A stretch of DNA of 64,000 nucleotides, taken from NCBI GenBank assembly GCA_947629515.1, contig CANRDY010000004.1, positions 19,090-83,089 of the forward strand, given 5' to 3'. This DNA is from an uncultured Clostridia bacterium (GTDB taxonomy: Bacteria > Bacillota > Clostridia > Christensenellales > Borkfalkiaceae). The notes under the pieces are model-generated. The model saw nothing but the letters and a program-made list of their open reading frames with translations, did no database searches and had not been told where the DNA came from. The translations under genes were made by a program, and so were the position numbers. Shown piece by piece: positions 9,171-16,546 of the stretch; the stretch's first letter is position 1, and each line of letters begins with the position of its first letter.

Positions 9171-10053
9171 TAAAATCACCTATGTAAACGACCTCTTCTT
9201 CAAGCAAAACGCCCTTAATTTCGTAAACGCGCCTCTTGACGAAGCTGATAAGGCGGAAAATATCGTCGGAACTGCCGTTATTATTTATAATAAAGTTGGC
9301 ATGTTTTTCGCTTACCTGCGCCCCGCCGAATTTATAACCTTTCAGTCCGCATTCTTCGATTAGCTTGCCCGCATATCCGCCGCGCGGATTTTTGAAAACG
9401 CAACCGCACGATCTGCCTTTCGGCTGTTTGCTCCTTAGTTTCAAAACCTTTTTGATTTTGCTTGCAACCTTTTGACTTTCGCACTGCTCAACTTTGAGTT
9501 CAACGCTCAAAATTAAGCAATTTATGTTACGCATAGTACTATGTTTATAGCCAAAATCACATAATTTTTGCGGGATTTTGCGTAATTTTCCGTCATAAAG
9601 CGTAACGCTGACTATTTTATCGCCAATATAAGAATTTAACGCTCCTCCGTTCATAAAGGCAAGTCCGCCCACCGTTGCGGGTATTCCCGCCAAAAATTCC
9701 AACCCGCCAAGCCCGAAGTTTTTACAAAACTCCAAAAGACTTGCCACGGTAACGCCGCTCTGCGCCGTCAGCACTCCGCCGTTATAAGAAATGCTTTTTA
9801 AGTATTTGGTTGAAATTACACAACCGTCAAACCCCTTGTCGGAAGCGAGGATATCCGAACCCCGACCGAGCACAAAGAACTTGCGGTTTTGATTTATAAG
9901 GCTTTCAAAGACCTTTACCGCCTCTTCTTCGCTTTGGGGGAAATACGCTATATCGGCGTTACCGCCCGCGCCGTAAGTGGTATTTTGCGATAAATCGAAG
10001 TTGCGCTCTTGCCTTATATCGCCGAGTTCGTCGCCCGAAAAACCGCCGCGCAT
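9154..10053 (-). CDS. murB: UDP-N-acetylenolpyruvoylglucosamine reductase
   Basis: 299 residues. A flavoenzyme that reduces UDP-GlcNAc-enolpyruvate to UDP-MurNAc with NADPH, the second committed step of peptidoglycan synthesis. FAD-binding features include FVLGRGSDILASDKG (about 58-72) and GLEFLAGIPATVGG. The C-terminal region has CGCVFKNPRGG and a lysine-rich end; the shorter C-terminal domain matches type II enzymes. The position of the usual proton-donor serine (GS-V/F-F-K-N-P) is a cysteine. Start: ATG with GAGGTGG four bases upstream. Confidence 0.93.
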   Translation of the reverse strand: MRGGFSGDELGDIRQERNFDLSQNTTYGAGGNADIAYFPQSEEEAVKVFESLINQNRKFFVLGRGSDILASDKGFDGCVISTKYLKSISYNGGVLTAQSGVTVASLLEFCKNFGLGGLEFLAGIPATVGGLAFMNGGALNSYIGDKIVSVTLYDGKLRKIPQKLCDFGYKHSTMRNINCLILSVELKVEQCESQKVASKIKKVLKLRSKQPKGRSCGCVFKNPRGGYAGKLIEECGLKGYKFGGAQVSEKHANFIINNNGSSDDIFRLISFVKRRVYEIKGVLLEEEVVYIGDFNETYG

Positions 10054-10095
10054 ATTTCCACCTCATTTAATATCATTTTTTGCAACCTTTGTCAA

Positions 10096-11019
10096 TTATT
10101 TCAACAAACTTTTTAATAAATTAAGGTCTGAATTTGCTATTGCAGAATCCAACTGCCTTTTGAAGTCCTCGCTTATCGGCGTTTTAAGGGCGTATTCGTA
10201 AGTGATCCCCTCCAACTTCCCCATCTCGTCGGCGTAAACATGTTCGTCACCGAGCATGCCGATATCGGCAAGCCCCGCTCCGTTTTCTTTAAGCGCGGAT
10301 ATAAACTTCTTAGCGCAGTGTATCTGCCTTTCGTCGGTTGCCGTTATCGAAATGTTCTGATACAAGTCGTTGAACTCGTTTACGGCTTTGACCGAAAAAG
10401 CCGCCCCGCGTGTTTTTAATCGATAAATATCGCGCTGTGTGCCCAATAAATACTTATAATCGCCGTCTAAGAGCTTAACGTAAGCCGCCGTAGGCTTCTC
10501 CCGCGCCGCGCTTTCAAGCCCGCAGAACAACGCCGCCGCGCCCGTAAGGTTTTCCGTGCCGATGTTTATTACCGTGTTCTGCGGCGTAACGTCCGAAAAG
10601 TCGGCGTTCTCGCCGAGCGTCAAAACGCAGTAACCGCCGCGTGCCCAACAGACGTAAGGCGGCTGACCTTTAATATAACTTTCCAGCCCGTACACACCCG
10701 CCCCGTATGAAATCATATCGGGCAGAACGCCTTTCGAAAGATTTTCACGAACCGCGTCGGCAGAGAGTGCGATCGCCTTTACGTAAATTTTTTCGTCGGC
10801 GAACCTCTTTCCCACCTTTTCAAGATAACTCGCCCGCGATCCTTTTCCACCCTCAAAATAATCTATTTGCCAGATCGTAAGTACGCAAGGCGATATTTCT
10901 TCGTCTTTTTGGCTCTGCGCAAGGACTGCGGGAAAGGCTACGATCGGCGCAAGCACAATAATGAGCGCACACATCAGCAACAGCGCACCCCGCAAAAGAG
11001 TTTTCAACCTAAATTGCAT
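10096..11019 (-). CDS. Exported protein resembling ABC-transporter sugar-binding proteins
   Basis: 307 residues. N-terminal signal/anchor: basic QFRLKTLLR followed by a long hydrophobic stretch (about 11-33) ending FPAVLAQS. The mature part begins with VLTIWQIDYFEGGKGSRASYLEK, the form of extracellular solute-binding proteins of the sugar type (family 1), but it is shorter than the usual 400-450 residues and no permease or ATPase is next to it. A transport role is therefore an inference; it could be a stand-alone binding or signalling protein. No lipobox cysteine is evident and no good ribosome-binding site is seen before the ATG. Confidence 0.6.
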   Translation of the reverse strand: MQFRLKTLLRGALLLMCALIIVLAPIVAFPAVLAQSQKDEEISPCVLTIWQIDYFEGGKGSRASYLEKVGKRFADEKIYVKAIALSADAVRENLSKGVLPDMISYGAGVYGLESYIKGQPPYVCWARGGYCVLTLGENADFSDVTPQNTVINIGTENLTGAAALFCGLESAAREKPTAAYVKLLDGDYKYLLGTQRDIYRLKTRGAAFSVKAVNEFNDLYQNISITATDERQIHCAKKFISALKENGAGLADIGMLGDEHVYADEMGKLEGITYEYALKTPISEDFKRQLDSAIANSDLNLLKSLLK

Positions 11020-11344
11020 ATACTATTTTACTTGCTTAAAGCCCCGAAAATGCGCCTTTGGCTACCGATATTTATATTTGTTGTTCGATATTTATCTTTG
11101 TTGCCGATAACGGAAAATGATTTACCGAAAACGCGGGAAGCGCGTTTGCACTCCCCGCGGCTTATCTGTTTAACTTTCGCCCTAAACAGATAAGCATATA
11201 TATTAAAGCGTTTTACCGCTTGTAAAAATATCTTGCGCAAACCTCGTTGATTATATGCGCTGTTTTATTTTATTTAAATTTATTAAAAAAAGTGCATAGC
11301 CGCACGCGATTTTTCCGCCGTTTTTTAAAACGATTTTAATATTA
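11020..11344. repeat. Intergenic region with short tandem repeat and hairpins, no gene
   Basis: A 20-bp unit CGATATTTATATTTGTTGTT (11066-11085) is followed by a near-copy (11086-11104) and the beginning of a third. A hairpin CGCGGG.AG/CT.CCCGCG lies at about 11131-11159, and a perfect 13-bp stem GCTTATCTGTTTA/TAAACAGATAAGC at 11160-11195 with a 10-nt loop. No U-tract follows on either strand. No coding sequence is supported here. Confidence 0.6.
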
Positions 11345-11381
11345 TTTTATATAAAAGCGGCGCAACTTTCAGTTGCGCCGC
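11345..11381 (-). terminator. Rho-independent terminator of yebC
   Basis: 11-bp stem GCGGCGCAACT/AGTTGCGCCGC (11357-11367, 11371-11381), 3-nt loop, then TTTTATATAAAA on the minus strand. Confidence 0.8.
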
Positions 11382-11406
11382 CCCCGTAAAGACCTTAAAA
11401 CTTCTC

Positions 11407-12144
11407 TTATTCTTCCTCGTCCTCGGGAAGTTCGACGTTGTGATAAACGTCCTGAACGTCGTCAAGCTCGTTCAATCTGTCGAGCATCTTCAAAAATTGG
11501 TCGAGTTTTTCGCCCTCGAGCGTTATATAGTTCTGCGGGATCATTTTGATTTCGGCTTCGAGGAAGGTCACGCCCTTGCTCTCAAAATACTTTCTCGCTT
11601 CCGACCAATTTTCGGGTGTCGTGAACACCTCGTAAACGTCGTCCTCGGCAATGTAGTCCTCGGCTTCGGCTTCAAGGCAGTACTCCATCATCGTGTCTTC
11701 GTCGAGTTCGACCGTCCTTTCGATAACAAACACGCCCTTGTCGTCGAACATGTACGAAACACAGCCCGTGTTCCCCATCTGCCCGCCACACTTCGCCATT
11801 GCCGAACGCACGTCGCCCGCTGTTCTGTTTACGTTATCGGTGAGCGTTTTTATAATAACCGCCGCGCCGCCCGCGCCGTAGCCCTCGTAAGTCAGCTCTT
11901 TATAGTCCTTTCCCGCAAGCTCACCCGCCGCCTTGGCTATCGAACGCTTTATAGTATCGTTGGGCATATTTGCAGCTTTTGCCTTGGCTATAACGTCGGC
12001 AAGTTTCGAGTTGGTATCGGGGTTTGGGTTGCCCTTTGCCGCCACGGCGATCTCTCTGCCGAGCTTGGTAAACATTGCGCCCCTTGCGGCGTCCGTCTTG
12101 CCCTTTTTAGCCTGTATATTGTGCCATTTTGAATGTCCTGACAT
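11407..12144 (-). CDS. YebC/PmpR-family (TACO1) protein
   Basis: 245 residues, full family length. N-terminal MSGHSKWHNIQAKKGKTDA is the family signature; the three-domain fold continues with GPGG-like GYGAGGAAVIIK and an acidic C-terminus. Members have been described as transcriptional regulators and, more recently, as ribosome-associated factors that relieve stalling at proline-rich stretches. GAGGT lies six bases upstream of the ATG. It starts 9 bp after the rRNA methyltransferase and is probably co-transcribed with it. Confidence 0.93.
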   Translation of the reverse strand: MSGHSKWHNIQAKKGKTDAARGAMFTKLGREIAVAAKGNPNPDTNSKLADVIAKAKAANMPNDTIKRSIAKAAGELAGKDYKELTYEGYGAGGAAVIIKTLTDNVNRTAGDVRSAMAKCGGQMGNTGCVSYMFDDKGVFVIERTVELDEDTMMEYCLEAEAEDYIAEDDVYEVFTTPENWSEARKYFESKGVTFLEAEIKMIPQNYITLEGEKLDQFLKMLDRLNELDDVQDVYHNVELPEDEEE

Positions 12145-12153
12145 TTGATTACC

Positions 12154-12885
12154 TCACATAAATTTGCGCCTTACAAGCGCGTACATAGCAATTCCCGCCG
12201 ATACGGCGGCGTTTAAGCTCTCGGTGCTGTTGTCCATGGGAATTTTAACCCTGAACTTCGCCCTTTCCATTATTTTATCGCTTATTCCCGAACCCTCGTT
12301 GCCGATGCAAAGGCAGAACTTTGGGGGCGGATCGAACTTAAAAACGTTTTCTCCGTCCATATCGGCGCATATTACGGGAACGCCCGAAAGCGCGGATAAA
12401 ACTTCGTTCTCGCTTCCGTCGAATACCTTTACGAAAAATATCCCGCTCATGCTCGACCGAACCGCTTTGGGCGAATACGGGTCGGCGCAGTCTATCGTGT
12501 ATATCTCGCGATAACCCGCCGCGTTCGCCGTTCTTATGATAGCTCCGATATTCCCCGGGTCACGTATTCTGTCGAGCAAAAGGCAATTGCCTTGCGGCGC
12601 GCACAGTGCGTTTTGGGGTATTTTTATGACCGCCATAACGCCCTGCGGGCTTTTTTCGTCGGAAAGATAGGAATAAACTTCCTCGCTTATCAGCGTTGCC
12701 TCGGGATAGCTTTCGGCAAACCGAGGCGTGCAGACGAGTCTTTCGACAGCGCACCCCGCTAAGGAGCTTTCGTTCACAAGTTTAACGCCCTCGGCGATAT
12801 AAAGCCCCCGCTCTTTGCGGAACTTTTTATCTTTCAGCTTATATATATCCCTCACCAAGGGGTTCGATTTAGACGTTATTACCAT
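12154..12885 (-). CDS. SpoU/TrmH-family RNA 2'-O-methyltransferase
   Basis: 243 residues. SPOUT methyltransferase that methylates a ribose in rRNA or tRNA with SAM. An N-terminal substrate-binding domain (ITSKSNPLVRDIYKLKDKK) is followed by the knot: LLLDRIRDPGNIGAIIRTA (motif 1), LCIGNEGSGIS (motif 2) and STESLNAAVSAGIA (motif 3). The ATG directly abuts the U-tract of the rplT terminator, so there is no Shine-Dalgarno sequence. The same neighbourhood (rplT then SpoU methyltransferase) is common in Bacillota. The exact target nucleotide is not deducible. Confidence 0.9.
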   Translation of the reverse strand: MVITSKSNPLVRDIYKLKDKKFRKERGLYIAEGVKLVNESSLAGCAVERLVCTPRFAESYPEATLISEEVYSYLSDEKSPQGVMAVIKIPQNALCAPQGNCLLLDRIRDPGNIGAIIRTANAAGYREIYTIDCADPYSPKAVRSSMSGIFFVKVFDGSENEVLSALSGVPVICADMDGENVFKFDPPPKFCLCIGNEGSGISDKIMERAKFRVKIPMDNSTESLNAAVSAGIAMYALVRRKFM

Positions 12886-12919
12886 AAAAAATTAAGCCTT
12901 TCGATTAAAAAAGGCTTAA
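12886..12919 (-). terminator. Rho-independent terminator of infC-rpmI-rplT
   Basis: 10-bp stem TTAAGCCTTT/AAAGGCTTAA (12910-12919 with 12892-12901), 8-nt loop and a U6 tract that ends at the start codon of the methyltransferase gene. Confidence 0.8.
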
Positions 12920-12927
12920 AATTATAA

Positions 12928-13278
12928 TTATAATGCTTGCTTAGCCTTGTCTGCGAGCGCGGCAAATGCCTGAGCGTCGTTTACGGCAAGATCGGCAAGG
13001 ATCTTTCTGTTGAGATTGATCCCCGCGTTTTTAAGCCCGAACATAAATTTGGAATACGAAAGTCCGTTGATCCTCGCCGCCGCGTTGATACGCGCTATCC
13101 AAAGACTGCGCATATCGCGTTTGCGGAGTCTTCTGCTTACGAACGCGTAGTTCAAGGACTTCATAACAGCCTGACGGGCTATTCTGTAATTCTTCGACTT
13201 ATAGCCGTAATATCCTTTTGCAAGACGTAATATCTTTCTGCGCTTTTTCAAAGCGTTTACAGTTCTTTTAATACGCAT
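12928..13278 (-). CDS. rplT: 50S ribosomal protein L20
   Basis: 116 residues, standard length. [25 protein letters not shown] is close to the L20 N-terminus, with the long basic helix and a compact C-terminal domain that binds 23S rRNA. It is the third gene of infC-rpmI-rplT. In Bacillota L20 represses the operon by binding its leader; the attenuated leader before infC fits that scheme. Confidence 0.97.
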   Translation of the reverse strand: MRIKRTVNALKKRRKILRLAKGYYGYKSKNYRIARQAVMKSLNYAFVSRRLRKRDMRSLWIARINAAARINGLSYSKFMFGLKNAGINLNRKILADLAVNDAQAFAALADKAKQAL

Positions 13279-13292
13279 TTTTCAGTCCTCCG

Positions 13293-13493
13293 TCAATCTT
13301 TGTAGGGAATCATCGCTTTTACGTTGGATTCCGTTGCGCTCGAAACGAGTGTGGTCTTGCGCAAATTTCTCTTTCTCTTTCTGTTCTTGGTTTCAGCCTT
13401 ATGGTTCTTGCCGCCATGAGGTCTTTTAACCTTACCTGTTGCGGTAAGCCAGAAACGCTTTTTGCTTCCGCTGTGTGATTTCTGCTTAGGCAT
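13293..13493 (-). CDS. rpmI: 50S ribosomal protein L35
   Basis: 66 residues, very basic, with MPKQKSHSGSKKRF at the start and the KRPHGGKNH segment typical of L35. The ATG at 13493 is used: GGAGGA lies just upstream, whereas the longer TTG reading at 13508 overlaps that site. It lies between infC and rplT with short gaps. Confidence 0.96.
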   Translation of the reverse strand: MPKQKSHSGSKKRFWLTATGKVKRPHGGKNHKAETKNRKRKRNLRKTTLVSSATESNVKAMIPYKD

Positions 13494-13521
13494 ATCTATG
13501 TCCTCCAATATGATTTACGAT

Positions 13522-14034
13522 TTAATTTTTTACGGGTGAAAGCATCATTATGATGTTTCTGCCCTCTGCGGTGGGTTTTTTATCCTGAACGGCTTTGCCG
13601 CCTAACCCTTCAAAGAAGTCCTGCATTACCTGAATGCACTGGTAAGCCCTCGAATTTTCGCGACCTTTCATTCTTATGGTAACTTTGACCTTGTTGCCCG
13701 CTTCGAGGAATTTGAGGCACTGCTTTGTTTTAACGGCGATATCGCCCACGTCGATAGTCATCGAAAGCCTTATCTCTTTTATCTCGACGACCGTCTGGTT
13801 TCGGCGGTTCTCTTTATCGCGCTTTGCCTGCTCGTATTTGAATTTGGAATAATCCATTATTTTGCATACGGGCGGAACGGCGTTGGGGGAAATTTTAACA
13901 AGGTCGAGGTCGGCTTCTTCGGCAAGTCTGAGCGCGTCGAAACTGCTCATAACTCCTATCATCTCTCCGTCGCTTCCTATAACTCTCACTTCCCTGTCGC
14001 GTATCTGCTCGTTTACGGAATACAAGTCTTTTAT
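13522..14034 (-). CDS. infC: Translation initiation factor IF-3, probable AUA start
   Basis: About 170 residues. IF-3 binds 30S, prevents subunit joining and checks the start codon. N-domain motif SVNEQIRDREVRVIG and linker/C-domain KEIRLSMTIDVGD are diagnostic. There is no AUG or GUG at the expected start. AGAGG ends nine bases before an in-frame AUA at 14034; the alternatives are a UUG at 14064 inside the attenuator U-tract with no Shine-Dalgarno, and a UUG at 14025, too far from it. In E. coli and relatives infC uses AUU and is autoregulated through it, so a non-standard start is expected biology. Confidence 0.93.
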   Translation of the reverse strand: MKDLYSVNEQIRDREVRVIGSDGEMIGVMSSFDALRLAEEADLDLVKISPNAVPPVCKIMDYSKFKYEQAKRDKENRRNQTVVEIKEIRLSMTIDVGDIAVKTKQCLKFLEAGNKVKVTIRMKGRENSRAYQCIQVMQDFFEGLGGKAVQDKKPTAEGRNIIMMLSPVKN

Positions 14035-14062
14035 AGCTTTATACCTCTTTATAATTTTTCGC

Positions 14063-14095
14063 AAAAAAATTCGGGCTGCAACAAGGCAACCCGAA
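14063..14095 (-). terminator. Attenuator in the infC-rpmI-rplT leader
   Basis: 10-bp stem TTCGGGTTGC/GCAGCCCGAA with one G-U pair, 6-nt loop and T7, about 30 nt before infC. The leader from the promoter at 14185-14213 is about 145 nt and also contains CCCTTTAAGGG. This arrangement matches the L20-leader type of control in Bacillota (inference by position; the L20-binding structure itself was not modelled). Confidence 0.75.
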
Positions 14096-14184
14096 ATAAT
14101 GCGACCCTTTAAGGGCTTAAAACATTATTGTGCCGGACAAAATCTCCGTACGGCGAAAGGGGTTGACCTTTACTTTGCTTAATT

Positions 14185-14213
14185 ATTTTATTATAGTCTG
14201 AACCAAATGTCAA
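14185..14213 (-). promoter_or_regulatory. Promoter of infC-rpmI-rplT
   Basis: TTGACA (14208-14213), 17-bp spacer, TAAAAT (14185-14190) on the minus strand, immediately downstream of thrS. Confidence 0.75.
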
Positions 14214-14222
14214 CTGATTTTA

Positions 14223-16178
14223 TCAGAAAATTACCTTATTTGCGTTTTCAAACACAACTTTGCGGGCAAATTCTTCAAAATTGACCGTTTCTTTCTCTTC
14301 CTGTCCGCGTCTGTTAACGTTGACCGTGCCGTCCTCGGCTTCCTTGTCGCCCACGACAAGCACGTAGGGAACTTTCTCCATTTTGGCTTCGCGTATCTTG
14401 TAGCCGATTTTTTCGTTGCGGCGATCGACTTCGCATCTTATTCCCATTGCCGAAAGTTTTGCGGCGGTGTCCTCGGCGTAGGCAAGCGTTCTGTCGGTTA
14501 TGGGAAGAACCTTTACCTGTGTGGGGCACATCCACAGCGGGAACGCTCCGCCGTACTTTTCGATGAGGAACGCAAGCGTTCTCTCGTAACAGCCTATCGA
14601 GCTTCTGTGAATGACGTATGGCGTTTGCCTTGTGCCGTCGAGGTCGACGTACTGCATATCGAAGCTGTGCCCCGCGGCAAAGTCTATCTGAATGGTTATA
14701 AGGGTATCCTCTTTGCCGAAAACGTTGCGTATCTGAATGTCGAGCTTAGGTCCGTAAAAAGCCGCCTCGTCGTCCGCCTCGACGTAATTTATTTTAAGGT
14801 CGTCGAGAATGTTCTTCATCATGCTCTCGGTGGTGTTCCACGCAACGTCGTCGTCGATATACTTATCGGACTTCGCCTTGCCCCTCTTCGAAAAGCGGAA
14901 CGTAACGTCGTCGCGCATGCCGAGCGCGTCCAAAAGATAATAGCTAAGGTCGAGGCAGCGTTTGAACTCCTCCTCGATTTGCTCCTTGGTGCAGATTATA
15001 TGACCGTCCGAAAGGGTGAACTGCCTTATTCTTATAAGACCGTGCATTTCGCCCGAAGCCTCTTTACGGAACTCCGTCGCCGTTTCGGAATACCTGCAAG
15101 GCAGGTCGCGGTACGATTTTAAGCCGTTTTTGAATATCTGATACTGGAACGGGCAAGTCATGGGTCTTAACGCCATGATCTCTTCGCCCGAGGGGCTTTC
15201 GCCGTTATCGTCGACTTCGCCCAAAATGAACATCTTGTCGCGGTAGTGCGACCAGTGCCCCGAAATTTTGTAGAGGTCGGACTTCGCCATAAGGGGCGTT
15301 TTGGTTATCATAAAGCCCCTCTTTTCCTCTTCGTCCTCGACAAAGCGAGAAAGTATCTGTATCATCTTCGCGCCCTTGGGCATCAGAATGGGCAACCCCT
15401 GACCTATTACGTCGGAAGTCATAAATATTCCCAAATCTCTGCCCAGCTTGTTGTGATCGCGCTTTTTAGCCTCTTCAACGGCTGTAAGATACTCGTCGAG
15501 CTGGCTCTTCTTTTCGAACGCCGTGCCGTAAATGCGGGTGAGCATCTTGTTTTTCTCGTTCCCGCGCCAATACGCACCCGTAAGCGAAGTGAGCATAAAC
15601 GCCTTTATCTTGCCCGTGTTGGGAAGATGAGGTCCTCTGCAAAGGTCGGTAAACGTACCCTGCTTGTAGAACGAAATTACGGCGTCGTCGGGCAGATCGT
15701 TAATAAGTTCCACCTTATAGGTCTCGCCGTACTTTTTCATAAGCTCTAACGCCTCGGCGCGGGGAAGCTCGAACCGCTCGATGGGCGTTTTTGCCTTTAT
15801 TATCTTCTCCATCTCCTGTTTGATTTTGGGGAAGTCGTCCTGCGTGATGGGCGTTTTAAAATCGATATCGTAATAAAAACCGTTCTCTATAACGGGACCT
15901 ATCGCAAGTTTACTTGTTGGATAGATATTTTTGATTGCTTGCGCAAGCACATGCGCGCAGGTATGGCGGTAAACTTCAAGCCCTTCTCTGTCTTTGAGGG
16001 TGACGATATCGAGCCGATCGCCGTCAGAAAGTTTTGCCGAAAGGTCGCAAAGTTTTCCGTTTATCTTTGCCGCAACTGCGGCGCGCGCCAGACTCTCGCT
16101 TATTTTAAGCGCGGCGGCGGCGCAGTCCGCCCCTTCCTCAACTTCGATTTTTTCGCCGTTTTTGAGTAAGATCTCCAT
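14223..16178 (-). CDS. thrS: Threonyl-tRNA synthetase
   Basis: 651 residues. Class II synthetase joining threonine to tRNA-Thr. Domain order: TGS (about 1-62), editing domain with HTCAHVLAQAI near residue 72, catalytic core with RPMTCPFQYQIF and the zinc ligands Cys/His/His, and C-terminal anticodon domain (VLPITDRTLAYAEDTAAKL). The start at ATG 16178 has GGAGGA four bases upstream; the longer reading from 16208 runs back into the T-box terminator. It is controlled by the T-box at 16189-16420. infC follows, but with its own promoter. Confidence 0.97.
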   Translation of the reverse strand: MEILLKNGEKIEVEEGADCAAAALKISESLARAAVAAKINGKLCDLSAKLSDGDRLDIVTLKDREGLEVYRHTCAHVLAQAIKNIYPTSKLAIGPVIENGFYYDIDFKTPITQDDFPKIKQEMEKIIKAKTPIERFELPRAEALELMKKYGETYKVELINDLPDDAVISFYKQGTFTDLCRGPHLPNTGKIKAFMLTSLTGAYWRGNEKNKMLTRIYGTAFEKKSQLDEYLTAVEEAKKRDHNKLGRDLGIFMTSDVIGQGLPILMPKGAKMIQILSRFVEDEEEKRGFMITKTPLMAKSDLYKISGHWSHYRDKMFILGEVDDNGESPSGEEIMALRPMTCPFQYQIFKNGLKSYRDLPCRYSETATEFRKEASGEMHGLIRIRQFTLSDGHIICTKEQIEEEFKRCLDLSYYLLDALGMRDDVTFRFSKRGKAKSDKYIDDDVAWNTTESMMKNILDDLKINYVEADDEAAFYGPKLDIQIRNVFGKEDTLITIQIDFAAGHSFDMQYVDLDGTRQTPYVIHRSSIGCYERTLAFLIEKYGGAFPLWMCPTQVKVLPITDRTLAYAEDTAAKLSAMGIRCEVDRRNEKIGYKIREAKMEKVPYVLVVGDKEAEDGTVNVNRRGQEEKETVNFEEFARKVVFENANKVIF

Positions 16179-16188
16179 AATTTCCTCC

Positions 16189-16420
16189 AAAAAAAATGCC
16201 TTAAACAATAGCTTTGTCTATCGTTTAAGGACGCATAAACTTGTGCGCGGTTCCACCTTAATTGCCCTTGGGGGCGATACTGCCCCCAAAAGACCTCTTT
16301 TTAACGTGCTCCGCTAAGTGCGAGTGGTTTCCCGTTCCCCTTAAAATTATGCGCCTCACAGCTTACGGCGCACTCTCTGCGAATTCTTCGGCGGTACTTG
16401 TCTCGCGCGGAATATCAACA
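16189..16420 (-). promoter_or_regulatory. T-box leader (Thr) controlling thrS, including terminator
   Basis: The minus strand carries the T-box core GGTGGAACCGCGC (16245-16257), an AGAGAGTGCGC segment of stem I near 16371-16380, and a terminator with a 13-bp stem CCTTAAACGATAG/CTATTGTTTAAGG (16218-16230, 16199-16211) followed by U8. A candidate specifier triplet is ACC at 16326-16328 (GAAACCACT context), which matches tRNA-Thr(GGT). Uncharged tRNA would favour the antiterminator and thrS expression. Confidence 0.92.
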
Positions 16421-16425
16421 TACTT

Positions 16426-16454
16426 ATATTATTACAAGAAAATCATTTTGTCAA
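16426..16454 (-). promoter_or_regulatory. Promoter of the thrS T-box transcript
   Basis: TTGACA (16449-16454), 17-bp spacer, TAATAT (16426-16431) on the minus strand. It lies back to back with the leuS promoter. Confidence 0.78.
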
Positions 16455-16485
16455 CAACTTTAAAAGGCTTTTCCGCTTAAAATAT

Positions 16486-16514
16486 TTGCCAATGCGCCAT
16501 TAATTATGTATAAT
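16486..16514 (+). promoter_or_regulatory. Promoter of leuS
   Basis: TTGCCA (16486-16491), 17-bp spacer, TATAAT (16509-16514). The start point is about 25 bp before the ATG, leaving no room for a T-box, so leuS does not share the control of thrS. Confidence 0.78.
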
Positions 16515-16546
16515 TTATGGTGAAATTCAAAAAGAAGGTTACTTTT

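Noticed and set aside
11028..11240. 70-codon minus-strand frame in the repeat-rich spacer
   Set aside because: Consists of tandem repeat and hairpin DNA, no ribosome-binding site and no recognisable protein features.
14034..14064. UUG at 14064 as the infC start
   Set aside because: It lies in the U-tract of the attenuator and lacks a Shine-Dalgarno sequence.
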